A DNA stretch of 64,000 bases from Myxococcales bacterium. Its GTDB lineage: Bacteria; Myxococcota_A; Polyangia; Polyangiales; Polyangiaceae. The translations under genes and the position numbers were made by a program. The DNA is taken from contig SECP01000032.1 in the NCBI GenBank assembly GCA_004193285.1, positions 34,262 through 98,261 of the forward strand. The letters run 5' to 3'. Shown piece by piece: positions 8,428 to 16,615 of this stretch. Within the stretch, counting starts at the first letter, position 1. Every line of letters starts with the position of its first letter. The notes under the pieces were generated by a model. It was not told the origin of the DNA. It did no database searches and was given only the letters and a program-made list of their open reading frames with translations.

Positions 8428-9435
8428 TCAGCCCTTCTTGGTCATGCGCCGCAGGCTCTTCATGGTCGCGATCGGTGACAGGAGGCCCCGCGCGACGACC
8501 CGCACGAGCCCGGCGGCGAGGAGCTCGGGCCGAGCTCGCTCCCCGATGCTGGTGAGACCCTTGTGGTGATACTGCCAAAAGTCGTCGCCTTCGCGGCCCA
8601 GCTGCTTGGCGAGGAAGCCCTGGGCCAGCACCGAGTACTCCCAGCGCGTCGCCTTCTTCAGCGCGAGGTCCTGCTCGTCGCCCGTGAGGTAGCGGGCGCC
8701 GAACTGAGCCACCGATAAATAGCGGTCCAGCGCCTCCGGCACGAAAAAGCGCCTCGAGCCCATCTCCGACTCGGGCTGGGTCCGCGAGAACGTGAGAATC
8801 TGATGAACGAAGCCGAAGTCCTCGGTGTACAAAATCTCGAACGCGGCGTCCGTATCCGGGTGAGGCCGGCCGAGCACGAAAAACGGAGCGCGCTTTCGCA
8901 CCACGTCCGCCCGGTACAGCACCGTGGTCGGCGAGCCGAACACGAACACCCCGTGCAGCAGGTGCAGGCGGCACACGTCACGGCCGGATAGCACATGCAC
9001 TTGCGGATCGATTCCGCTCCCGTCCACCTCCGCGCCGCGCATTCGGTACGCGCTCACGATCGCGACGCTCGGGTGCTGAGCTGCGAGCCCGACCATCTCC
9101 GTCAGGCAGTTCGGGTAGAGCCAGTCGTCCCCCGCCACCATCTTCACGTATGCGGCGTGCGGAGACGCCTGCTCGAGCGCGAAATTGAAGTTCTCGACTT
9201 GCGGCAGGAAGCGCGGCGGCTGAATGACGCGCACGCGCGGGTCGCGCGCCGCCATCTCGCGGGCGATTTCTGAAGCGCCGTCCTGGCTGTGGTTGTCGAT
9301 GAGCAAGTACTCGAAGTTGCCGTAACTTTGCGCCAGCACGCTCTCCGCGCACTCACGCAGGTACTGTGCGCCGTTGTAAAACGGCGTGACCACGCTCACC
9401 AGCGGCTGTGCATCGTTCGACATCCGGCTGCTCAT
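8428..9435 (-). CDS. Family 2 glycosyltransferase
   Basis: 335 residues. An N-terminal GT-A fold begins with LVSVVTPFYNGAQYLRECAES, contains DNHSQDGA and a metal-binding AGDDW, and is typical of cytosolic EPS glycosyltransferases. ATG at 9435 overlaps the upstream gene's stop (ATGA); a second ATG at 9423 is also possible. No transmembrane segment. Acceptor and donor unknown; the operon suggests that it may use the CDP-linked sugar made next door. Confidence 0.9.
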   Translation of the reverse strand: MSSRMSNDAQPLVSVVTPFYNGAQYLRECAESVLAQSYGNFEYLLIDNHSQDGASEIAREMAARDPRVRVIQPPRFLPQVENFNFALEQASPHAAYVKMVAGDDWLYPNCLTEMVGLAAQHPSVAIVSAYRMRGAEVDGSGIDPQVHVLSGRDVCRLHLLHGVFVFGSPTTVLYRADVVRKRAPFFVLGRPHPDTDAAFEILYTEDFGFVHQILTFSRTQPESEMGSRRFFVPEALDRYLSVAQFGARYLTGDEQDLALKKATRWEYSVLAQGFLAKQLGREGDDFWQYHHKGLTSIGERARPELLAAGLVRVVARGLLSPIATMKSLRRMTKKG

Positions 9436-10358
9436 GCCCGCGGAGTGTAGGCCCGGCTCTGCTTGTCCACGCCGTACTGCCAAGAATCCAACGAGCCCTG
9501 GAGGAAGGAAACCAGGTAACCGAGCCCGGTCGGACGTTGGCCCTTGATGAGGTTTTCGCACACCCGCTGCACGTTCGCGGCGACGAAGCCTGCGTAGACG
9601 CGCGCGGCGTCTACGTCACCCAGGCGGATGTGCTTGAACAACGCGGCGCCGGTGCCCTTGCCGTAGCCGCGCATGAGCTTTTGGGACTCCGCGCCGAACG
9701 CCCGCACGCCCAAGTGGTCCACCGTGACCTCGGCCGCGTTCACGATCTTGAGCCCCGCGCGCAGCACCCGGAAGAGCAGATCGGGCTCGCCCCCGGAACG
9801 CAGCGGCGCACCTGCCCCGAGCATGGGGTCGAACGGACCTACTCGCTCCACCACGCTCTTTCGCAGCGAGAGGTTCGCGGTGATGCCCCAGTCGCTACCG
9901 AATGGAGGGTAACGGCCCTGCCATTCGCGGACATGCGGCTCGAAGCTCTCCGTGAACCCCTTCGAGCGCAGATCTTCCGGTACCACCACGCGACCGCAGA
10001 CCACCGCGACGTCCGGATCTGCTTCGAACACCGCGCTGAGCGACTCGGTCCAGTTCGGAGGCACGCGGCAGTCATCGTCCGTGAACGCGACGACGTCTCC
10101 CCGGCTCAGCTCGATGCCCAAGTTGCGGCTCGCGGTCACGCCGCGCGTGTCCGTTTGCACGTAGCGGAGCCGCGGATCGCCCAGCTCTTTCAGTTCATCT
10201 CGGGTCTGAGCGCCGTCGCTTTGATCGACGACCAGCAGCTCGAGAAAATCCCTGTTTTCCAGGATGCTGCGAGCGCATGCGACCGCATGGGCGTTGCGGT
10301 TCCGCGTGGGCACGACGACGGAGACGACGGGGCGAGCCACGCCTTGCACCCATACCAC
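9432..10358 (-). CDS. Family 2 glycosyltransferase, first gene of the CDP-sugar operon
   Basis: About 308 residues from a GTG at 10358; GTGs at 10349 and 10340 are equally possible because no clear Shine-Dalgarno is seen. GT-A signature VVSVVVPTRNRN, LLVVDQSDG and DXD-like TDDDC. Paralogous to the protein at 13493, which shares LIVVDQSD and CTDDDC. A much longer open frame (to 10682) overlaps the divergent lipoprotein gene and is rejected as start. It heads an eight-gene unit held together by overlaps or gaps under 40 nt. Confidence 0.87.
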   Translation of the reverse strand: MVWVQGVARPVVSVVVPTRNRNAHAVACARSILENRDFLELLVVDQSDGAQTRDELKELGDPRLRYVQTDTRGVTASRNLGIELSRGDVVAFTDDDCRVPPNWTESLSAVFEADPDVAVVCGRVVVPEDLRSKGFTESFEPHVREWQGRYPPFGSDWGITANLSLRKSVVERVGPFDPMLGAGAPLRSGGEPDLLFRVLRAGLKIVNAAEVTVDHLGVRAFGAESQKLMRGYGKGTGAALFKHIRLGDVDAARVYAGFVAANVQRVCENLIKGQRPTGLGYLVSFLQGSLDSWQYGVDKQSRAYTPRA

Positions 10359-10526
10359 GGAGCGACCAATAACTGGTGGCGCGCGGCAAGCTGGGCTGGT
10401 TGCACCCGGCCGGCGGGCAGCGTCGGCATCGGCGTCTCCAGCTTCGGCCTGACGCTTCGTCTGGTGCTGGAACCGGTGACAGCGATGGTCGCGAGCGCGG
10501 CTTCCGGCTCGTCGTTCGCCCGCCTC

Positions 10527-10555
10527 CTGACAACGACTCTCCGCTGAGCTATAGG
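10527..10555 (+). promoter_or_regulatory. Sigma-70-type promoter of the DUF4038/GT4 genes
   Basis: CTGACA (-35, 10527-10532), a 17-bp spacer and TATAGG (-10, 10550-10555). Five of six and four of six consensus matches. Predicted start near 10562, leaving a leader of about 20 nt before the ATG at 10583. Confidence 0.5.
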
Positions 10556-10556
10556 C

Positions 10557-10569
10557 TTCCCCTGGGGAA
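10557..10569. promoter_or_regulatory. Perfect palindrome over the predicted transcription start (operator candidate)
   Basis: TTCCCC-T-GGGGAA, two 6-bp arms around one base, starting 2 bp after the -10 box and covering the predicted +1. Its position suggests repression by a dimeric protein; it could also form part of the leader RNA. No regulator gene is nearby. Confidence 0.4.
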
Positions 10570-10582
10570 TCCAAGTACACCG

Positions 10583-12340
10583 ATGCCACTTTCGGGAGAT
10601 CGCTCGGTGTGCCGCGCGCTGGCCGCGGCGTCCCTCTTGCTGCTCGCGCCCGGGTGCGGCAGCGCAGAGAACGCTCGGCCAATCGTCGGGGGCGGAGGCG
10701 GCTCGTCGAGCGCCGGCGGAGGTGGAGCCAGCGCTGGGGGAACCAATATGGGGGCCGGCGCGGCGCCGCTCGGGGGAGCGAGCGCCAACGGCGGGTCGGG
10801 AGGTAGCACGGGTGGGCGGCCGAGCGGCTGCGCCGTCGGGCAGCGTGATTGTGACGGGCGCTGCTCCAACCTGAACGACCGGGACCATTGCGGTAGCTGC
10901 GAAAATGCCTGCAAAACCGGGCAAATCTGCGCGGTCACGGTCTGCGTGGCGGAGGACCAGCCGTGTCCGGAAGGGCTCACGCGCTGCGAGGACGCGTGTG
11001 TGAACCTTCAGACGGCGCCCGACACCTGCGGAACCTGCGACCGGGCGTGTGCGCCCTCGCAGGGCTGCGCGGCCGGCCAGTGTCTGTGCGAGGCTGGTGA
11101 CGTGAATTGTGGCGGCGGTCCGTTACTCCTCTCAGTGGGGCCCACCCGCCATTACCTCGTCAACGGGGTCGGCACGCCTTTTCAGCTGCGGGGTGATTCC
11201 CCGTGGACGATGAGCGTGCAGCTCACGCGAGAGCAGGTCGCCGAGTACCTGGACAATCGCCAAGCGAAGAAATTCAACACGCTCTTGATGGAGGTGGTGG
11301 AAACCAAGTTCGGGGACGCCGCCCCCGCCAACGCCTACGGCGACGAGCCGTTCCGAGGCGCCGACTTCACCCAACCGAACGAAGCCTATTGGCAGCACAT
11401 CGACTACATCGTGGCGGAGGCGAGCGCGCGGGGCTTCTTGGTGTTGATGTGCGCGCTCTACCTCGGCTACGGCGGCGGAGACGAAGGTTGGTTCGCCGCT
11501 GCAAGCCAAGCAGGCGTCAGCGCGGTCGAGAGCTACGGCGCGTTCCTTGGCGCGCGTTACGGGGGCGCCGACAACATCATCTGGGTGAACGGCGGAGACT
11601 TCCAGCCCCCTAACCTGGACATTCCCAACGCTCTTGCCGCAGGCATCCTTTCCAAAGACCAGCGGCACCTCTTCTCGACCCATTGGGCGCGAAACAGCAG
11701 CGGGACGGACGGCGCTCCGGGGTGGCTCACCCTCGGCTCCAGCTACACCGAGCAAGGCAACGTTTCGGCGCGGGTACTGGCGGATTACCAGGCGGCGCCC
11801 CCGCTCCCGACCTTCCTCATCGAGGCGTATTACGAGGGAACCTTCGAAGGGCAGCCGCAAGTGACCACCCAAACCGTTCGTCAGCAGGCCTGGCACGCGC
11901 TGCTCAGCGGCGCGGCCGGCGCGCTGTATGGGCACCACACGGTGTGGCCGTTCGACGCCGACTGGCAGGCCGCGCTGGATTCGGACGGAGCTCGGTCGAT
12001 GGCCCACCTCCACGGTTTCTTCGAAGCGCTGCGCTGGTGGGAGCTCGCGCCGGACGCCTCTTCGAAGCTCGTTACCGCAGGGCGCGGCACCTTGGGCACC
12101 GCAGGCTACGTCGCCGCTGCGCTCAGTGCCGACGGCGCTCTGGCCGTCGTTTACGTGCCGGACGGTCGGGAGATCACCGTGGACCTCAGCCAGCTCAGCG
12201 GCCCCGTGACCGCTCGCGTCTTCGACCCCGCCTCGGGGGTGTTCTCGCCGGTGACGGGCTCGCCTTTCGGAAGCGGCGGCTCGCAGAAGATAGACCCTCC
12301 CGGCGGAAGCGACGCCGTGCTTCTCTTCGAAGCCAAGTAA
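10583..12340 (+). CDS. Secreted Cys-rich DUF4038 (apiosidase-like) glycosidase lipoprotein
   Basis: 585 residues. Signal peptide with lipobox-like LLLAPGC (Cys25), a Gly/Ser/Ala-rich linker, then a Cys-rich segment of two similar units (CDGRCSNLNDRDHCGSCENAC and CEDACVNLQTAPDTCGTCDRAC), a layout frequent in myxobacterial exported proteins. The catalytic domain starts around residue 185 with PFQLRGDSPW and shows KFNTLLMEVVETKF, YLGYGGGDEGW, NIIWVNGGDF and THWAR. It parallels the gene at 1-1805 motif by motif. A GH140-like enzyme on the cell surface or periplasm is predicted; the substrate may be the EPS or environmental glycans. The GT4 gene starts 5 nt later, so the glycosidase and transferase are co-transcribed. 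Confidence 0.88.
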   Translation: MPLSGDRSVCRALAAASLLLLAPGCGSAENARPIVGGGGGSSSAGGGGASAGGTNMGAGAAPLGGASANGGSGGSTGGRPSGCAVGQRDCDGRCSNLNDRDHCGSCENACKTGQICAVTVCVAEDQPCPEGLTRCEDACVNLQTAPDTCGTCDRACAPSQGCAAGQCLCEAGDVNCGGGPLLLSVGPTRHYLVNGVGTPFQLRGDSPWTMSVQLTREQVAEYLDNRQAKKFNTLLMEVVETKFGDAAPANAYGDEPFRGADFTQPNEAYWQHIDYIVAEASARGFLVLMCALYLGYGGGDEGWFAAASQAGVSAVESYGAFLGARYGGADNIIWVNGGDFQPPNLDIPNALAAGILSKDQRHLFSTHWARNSSGTDGAPGWLTLGSSYTEQGNVSARVLADYQAAPPLPTFLIEAYYEGTFEGQPQVTTQTVRQQAWHALLSGAAGALYGHHTVWPFDADWQAALDSDGARSMAHLHGFFEALRWWELAPDASSKLVTAGRGTLGTAGYVAAALSADGALAVVYVPDGREITVDLSQLSGPVTARVFDPASGVFSPVTGSPFGSGGSQKIDPPGGSDAVLLFEAK

Positions 12341-12345
12341 GCCAA

Positions 12346-13386
12346 ATGAGCCAGCGACCAATCGCGTACGTGATGGAGCAGACGCTCGGCAACGTGACTC
12401 ACTACTTGAATCTGCGTAAGGCGGAGGCCGTCGCGGGCGCCCCGCTGCCTCGCTGGCTTCCCATCGAGTACCGAGACGGCAGGCTTCCGTGGACAGCGCG
12501 CGGCGGCTTGCTCGCTCGCCAGGCGCTGCGAGCGGTTCTGCCGGAGGTCGACGGAATCTTCATTCACACGACCACGCTGGCGCTCCTCTGCGTGGACCAG
12601 TGTCGCCGCAAGCCGAGCGTGTTCTCCACCGACGGAACCCCGGCGAACAAACGGCACATGCGGGAGGCGTACGGCCTGGCCGCCCAGCCGAGCCTGGTCG
12701 AGCGCGGCAAGCGGCAGCTCTACCGAGGCGTGTACGGGAGCGCCGCGGGGCTCGTCGGATGGTCCAATTGGGTCAAAGGCTCGTTCGTCGAGGACTACGG
12801 TTACCGTGAGGCGGACGTAGCGGTCATCCCGCCGGGGGTGGACTTGGCCGCATTTGGGGCCGGCAACCGCGAGCACGAGCTACCGCGCATCCTGTTCGTC
12901 GGCGGAGACTTCGAAAGAAAGGGCGGAACCCTCCTGTTGGACGTCTTTCGCAAGCGGCTCCGAGGCAAGGCGGAGCTGCTCTTGGTCACCCGCGGCAACG
13001 TGGCGGAGGAGCCGGGTGTTCGGGTGCATCGCAACATCGCGCCGAATAGCGCGGAGCTCCTCGAGCTTTACGCCACGTCAGACATCTTCGTCCTGCCGAC
13101 CCAGGCTGACTGCTTCTCGCTCGTCCTCATGGAGGCGCTGGCTTCCTCCTTGCCCGTGGTCGCGACCCGAGTGGGCGGCATTCCGGACATGATCGTGGAC
13201 GGCCAGACAGGCCATTTGTTGAATTCTGGCGACTCGGCCGGGCTGGGGGACGCGCTAGAGGCCCTCGTTCACGACCCGGCCAAGCGCCGCGCCATGGGGG
13301 ACAGAGGCCGCGCCGACGCCGTCGCTCGCTTCGATGCGAGCGTCAACGCGCGTCTGCTGTTCGAATTCGTTCGCTCTCGATGCTAG
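12346..13386 (+). CDS. Family 4 glycosyltransferase
   Basis: 346 residues, GT-B fold. The C-terminal half has the expected donor-site features: ILFVGGDFERKGG, VLPTQADCFSLVLMEALASSLPVVAT (position about 240-265, with the EX7E-like Glu) and GGIPDMIVDG. ATG at 12346 is 5 nt after the preceding stop; a longer in-frame extension into that gene is rejected. Probably adds a hexose during repeat-unit assembly at the cytoplasmic membrane. Confidence 0.9.
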   Translation: MSQRPIAYVMEQTLGNVTHYLNLRKAEAVAGAPLPRWLPIEYRDGRLPWTARGGLLARQALRAVLPEVDGIFIHTTTLALLCVDQCRRKPSVFSTDGTPANKRHMREAYGLAAQPSLVERGKRQLYRGVYGSAAGLVGWSNWVKGSFVEDYGYREADVAVIPPGVDLAAFGAGNREHELPRILFVGGDFERKGGTLLLDVFRKRLRGKAELLLVTRGNVAEEPGVRVHRNIAPNSAELLELYATSDIFVLPTQADCFSLVLMEALASSLPVVATRVGGIPDMIVDGQTGHLLNSGDSAGLGDALEALVHDPAKRRAMGDRGRADAVARFDASVNARLLFEFVRSRC

Positions 13387-13492
13387 CTTCCCCCTCGCCG
13401 TGGGCGTGGGCTCGCGGTTGGTGGATCAAGGCTCGAGGGGTGGTCACAAAGTTAGCTTCCATGAGTGGTATCACTCCCATTAGAGTCGCCCT

Positions 13493-14407
13493 GTGCTGCC
13501 CGTAAGCGCGGTCGTTTGCACCCGGAACCGTCCGGCGCCCGTTGCCAAGGTCGTGGCGGCGTTGCTCGTAGAGCGCGACGAGGTCATGGAGCTCATCGTC
13601 GTCGATCAGAGCGACAACGACGAGACCGAGAAGATCCTGTTGCCGTTTCAGAGTGACCAGCGGCTGCGCTACGTCCGCTCCAAGCGGCGCGGCAAAGGAG
13701 CGGCGCTGAACGAGGGCATCTTGCTCGCTCAAGGTGCGGTCATCGTCTGCACGGACGACGATTGCCAGCCGCCGCCACGCTGGGCCACCGCAATGGCGTT
13801 GGCGCTGCAGTCGCAGCCTACCGCGGTCGTCGGCTTCTGCAGCGTCGTGCCGGTGCCTCACGACGTGAACGAAGGCTACGTGCCCGCGTACCAGCTGAAG
13901 AAGAACCGCCTGCTCCGCTCGGTTCGCTCCGTGTGCAGCGGGCTCGGGATAGGCGCCGGCATGGCCCTCAAGAGGGATTTCGCGCTGTCGATGGGCGGCT
14001 TCGACGAATCGTTCGGTCCCGGCGCGCTCTTCCCATCGGCGGACGAGTGGGACATCTCGCTGCGCGCGCTGCTCAGCGGCGGGCATGTGTACGAAACCGC
14101 GGAGCTTGCGATCGTGCACGACGGGTTTCGCACCTTCGAGGAGGGCCGCCAGCACGCGCGGCGGGATTGGATCGCGCTCGGCGCGGTATGCGCCAAGCCG
14201 CTCCGGGCCGGCCACCTTCACGCGGTCGTAGTTCCGATGTGGCTGTTCTCCGTCCGCGCGCTCCTACCGCCGATGATCGACCTGCTGCGCTTCCGCAAGC
14301 CGCGTGGCGCTCAGCGAATCCTGGCTTTTCTACAGGGCTTTCGCGTCGGCATGCAAATGAAGGTAGATCCAGTGACACTGCGCTTCTCGGATCCGCCAGA
14401 ACGCTGA
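13493..14407 (+). CDS. Family 2 glycosyltransferase (paralogue of the one at 9432)
   Basis: 304 residues from a GTG at 13493. VSAVVCTRNRP, LIVVDQSDN and CTDDDCQPP mark the GT-A donor site; a GFDESFGPG stretch is the usual acceptor-side motif. A 5-bp stem hairpin (13463-13476, GAGTG-GTAT-CACTC) sits 16 nt before the start. 106 nt separate it from the GT4 gene. Confidence 0.88.
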   Translation: MLPVSAVVCTRNRPAPVAKVVAALLVERDEVMELIVVDQSDNDETEKILLPFQSDQRLRYVRSKRRGKGAALNEGILLAQGAVIVCTDDDCQPPPRWATAMALALQSQPTAVVGFCSVVPVPHDVNEGYVPAYQLKKNRLLRSVRSVCSGLGIGAGMALKRDFALSMGGFDESFGPGALFPSADEWDISLRALLSGGHVYETAELAIVHDGFRTFEEGRQHARRDWIALGAVCAKPLRAGHLHAVVVPMWLFSVRALLPPMIDLLRFRKPRGAQRILAFLQGFRVGMQMKVDPVTLRFSDPPER

Positions 14408-14536
14408 GCCGAAAATTAGATGCAGCCGAAATGTGTCCGCGGCCGCACGTAGCGCCGCAAAGGCAACGACGTTGACTCTGCGACGTTTCGGGGCCGCGCT
14501 TCGCGATCGTCGAGCCCAGGTCGAGGATTCACCGGC

Positions 14537-15268
14537 GTGCGCTCGGTTGTGCGCTACTTTACCCGGCGATCTTGGATCATCCTTACCTCGCTCGGGTCAC
14601 TCCTCCAGTTGCACGCACGGCGCGCGCTCACGCTGAGCGTCGGAGGAGGCCGCTTGGAAAGTAAGCCGCTGCTGGCTCGCCTCTGGCGCGCGGCCGCAGA
14701 AGAGGTGACGCCGCTCCTGTCGCGCAAGGCGCTGGCGGACGTCGCCAACCACCTGCCTCAGTCTGCCTTCCACAGTACGCGCACGGCCTTATTTCGCGCC
14801 GCGGGCGTGACCATCGGAGCTCATTCGCTGATCCAAGGCGACATGCGGGTGACGGGGGTCAACAACCCGTGCGCGTACCTCACGATTGGCCACCACACGC
14901 TCATCACCGGCGGTCTCCATCTGGATCTCGGAGCGCCCGTGCACATCGGTAACGGCGTTCGCATCGGCCACGACGTCTCGATCTTGACCGTGAGCCACGC
15001 GGTCGGAGCGCCACGGCTGCGAGCGGGCACCAGCTTCTTCGCCGAGGTCGTGATCGAAGACGGCGCCTGGATCGCTTCGCGCGCGGTGATCTTGCCGGGC
15101 GTCACGATCGGCGCGGGAGCGATCGTGGCCGCAGGCGCGGTCGTGTCGCGAAGCGTCCCGAAACACACGCTCGTCGCCGGTGTCCCAGCGCGGGTGGTGC
15201 GCGAGCTGCCGGAAAACGAAGACCTGGAAGAGCGCGTGCCCGAGGGAGTTTGGGCGGTCCGCCACTGA
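14537..15268 (+). CDS. LbH (hexapeptide-repeat) acyltransferase
   Basis: 243 residues from GTG 14537. The C-terminal two thirds show hexapeptide turns (LTIGHHTLITGGLHLDLG, VHIGNGVRIGHDVSI, VTIGAGAIVAAGAVV) and the conserved ending KHTLVAGVPARVVREL. Active-site-like His in LTVSHAVG. The N-terminus is a 70-residue helical extension. Closest relative in the window is the gene at 15968, with the same FRAAGVxIGxxSLIQG and VPKHTLVAGVPARVV blocks. Likely O-acetylates (or otherwise acylates) an EPS sugar. Confidence 0.88.
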   Translation: MRSVVRYFTRRSWIILTSLGSLLQLHARRALTLSVGGGRLESKPLLARLWRAAAEEVTPLLSRKALADVANHLPQSAFHSTRTALFRAAGVTIGAHSLIQGDMRVTGVNNPCAYLTIGHHTLITGGLHLDLGAPVHIGNGVRIGHDVSILTVSHAVGAPRLRAGTSFFAEVVIEDGAWIASRAVILPGVTIGAGAIVAAGAVVSRSVPKHTLVAGVPARVVRELPENEDLEERVPEGVWAVRH

Positions 15269-15293
15269 GCGGCGGCGGATTCCAGCGCCGCTC
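15267..15293 (+). terminator. GC-rich hairpin at the stop codon
   Basis: GAGCGGCG / CGCCGCTC, a perfect 8-bp stem with an 11-nt loop, beginning within the TGA stop of the LbH gene. No U-tract follows, so it is either a factor-assisted terminator or an mRNA 3'-end protecting structure. Confidence 0.35.
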
Positions 15294-15368
15294 CGCGGAC
15301 TGGCGCTCGGGCCGAGATTCTTGGCGAACGCTCGCGTTCGCGCCTAGGGTTTGGTACGGAGTTTCAGT

Positions 15369-15890
15369 TTGACGAAGCAGCAGACACCCTCGGCCGTCGC
15401 CATCCCCCAGCAAACGGCGCTGGCGGAACGGCGGCAGATCCAGGCGTGGACCGACCCGGATTGGCAACGCCTCTGGCTGACGCTCGACCACATGCCTTGG
15501 CGCACGCTGGCGCTAGTCCCCGGTGGGGTTGGGGGGCCGCCGGATCTCACCCTCACGCTTGCGGTCACGCTGTCACGCACCGGCATGAGTCATGTGGGAG
15601 CTCCCATCTTGGTGGCGGACGGCACGCAGGTGCCGCTCAATCAGCTGAACGCATTCCTGGCGGACGTTCGAGCCTGCTGTGAAGGAGGAGAGCGCGTCAT
15701 CGTCGCGCTCTCCGCCGTGAGCGAAAGTCCAACCACGGCGGCGATGGCGAAGGCGGCAGACGCCGCAGTGATGTGCATCATGCTGGGCCGCATGCGCTCG
15801 AGCGACGCCAAGCACACCGTGAAGGCGATTGGCGCGGCCAAATTCCTGGGGTCGGTCATCATCCGCCCGGACGGCACGCCCGCCAAGTAA
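15369..15890 (+). CDS. MinD/BY-kinase-like protein lacking Walker A (degenerate EPS regulator candidate)
   Basis: 173 residues from a TTG at 15369 with GGAG seven bases upstream; another TTG at 15351 would add six residues. The pattern W..L......PWRTLALVPGG resembles the first strand of CpsD/ParA-type ATPases, but where GxGKST is expected the sequence reads GGVGGPPDLTLTLA. Later blocks fit the same fold: PILVADGTQVPLNQLNAF, VIVALSAVSESPTTAAMAKAADAAVMCIMLG, and KAIGAAKFLGSVIIRP, reminiscent of the 'GA..LG.VIN' strand. No tyrosine cluster at the C-terminus. It cannot be an active kinase if this reading is right, and it may act as a partner of the Wzz protein. Lying between two paralogous acyltransferases supports an EPS role. 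Confidence 0.7.
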   Translation: MTKQQTPSAVAIPQQTALAERRQIQAWTDPDWQRLWLTLDHMPWRTLALVPGGVGGPPDLTLTLAVTLSRTGMSHVGAPILVADGTQVPLNQLNAFLADVRACCEGGERVIVALSAVSESPTTAAMAKAADAAVMCIMLGRMRSSDAKHTVKAIGAAKFLGSVIIRPDGTPAK

Positions 15891-15967
15891 CGCTCCCGAG
15901 CGGCTTTGCTCGTTTGCGGTGCGCGCGTCATGGTACATAGCTAGGCAGCACGTTCGAGGGGGCTCGT

Positions 15968-16615
15968 ATGCGCGAAAGTACCATTCTCACGTCCAACGGT
16001 TCTGGCTTGCTGTCGCGCGCTGCACGCGCCCTCGCGGAGGATTTGGAACCGCTCACTTCGCGGCAAGCGCTGGCGCGCCTGTCCGAGGTGCTGCCCGCCT
16101 CCGGCTTCTTTCGAATGCGGACGGCCATGCTGCGCGCTGCGGGTGTGAAGATCGGGTCGCGCTCGCTCATCCAAGGAAAGCTGCGGCTCACCGGTAGCGG
16201 CAACCCCTGCGAGCTCCTCACCATCGGAGAGTTCACGCTCGTGACCGGCGGTCTGCACGTGGATTTGGGCGCCCCCGTGCGCATCGGGGACTCGGTTCGC
16301 ATCGGGCACGACGTCTCTTTGCTCACGATCAACCACGTCGTCGGTCCGCACTACCTGCGCGCCGGCACCAGCTACTGCGGCAAAATCGTGATCGAAGACG
16401 GCTCCTGGCTCGCCTCGCGCTGCACCGTCCTGCCGGGGGTTACCATCGGCGCCGGCGCAGTCGTTGCGGCCGGCTCCGTCGTGACCCGCAGCGTGCCCAA
16501 GCACACGCTGGTGGCGGGCGTGCCCGCACGCGTCGTCCGCGAGCTGTCCGAGGACGGCGAGGACGGTCCGTCGTCGATGCGCTTTCCTTCTACGAAGCCA
16601 CCGTCGGCGGGCTAG
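15968..16615 (+). CDS. LbH acyltransferase (paralogue of 14537)
   Basis: 215 residues. ATG 15968 has a strong GAGGGGG ribosome site 6 nt upstream. Hexapeptide turns LTIGEFTLVTGGLHVDLG, VRIGDSVRIGHDVSL and VTIGAGAVVAAGSVV; His in LTINHVVG; ends in the shared KHTLVAGVPARVVREL plus a short acidic tail. The 3' end overlaps by 26 bp the convergent GT4 gene. Confidence 0.9.
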   Translation: MRESTILTSNGSGLLSRAARALAEDLEPLTSRQALARLSEVLPASGFFRMRTAMLRAAGVKIGSRSLIQGKLRLTGSGNPCELLTIGEFTLVTGGLHVDLGAPVRIGDSVRIGHDVSLLTINHVVGPHYLRAGTSYCGKIVIEDGSWLASRCTVLPGVTIGAGAVVAAGSVVTRSVPKHTLVAGVPARVVRELSEDGEDGPSSMRFPSTKPPSAG

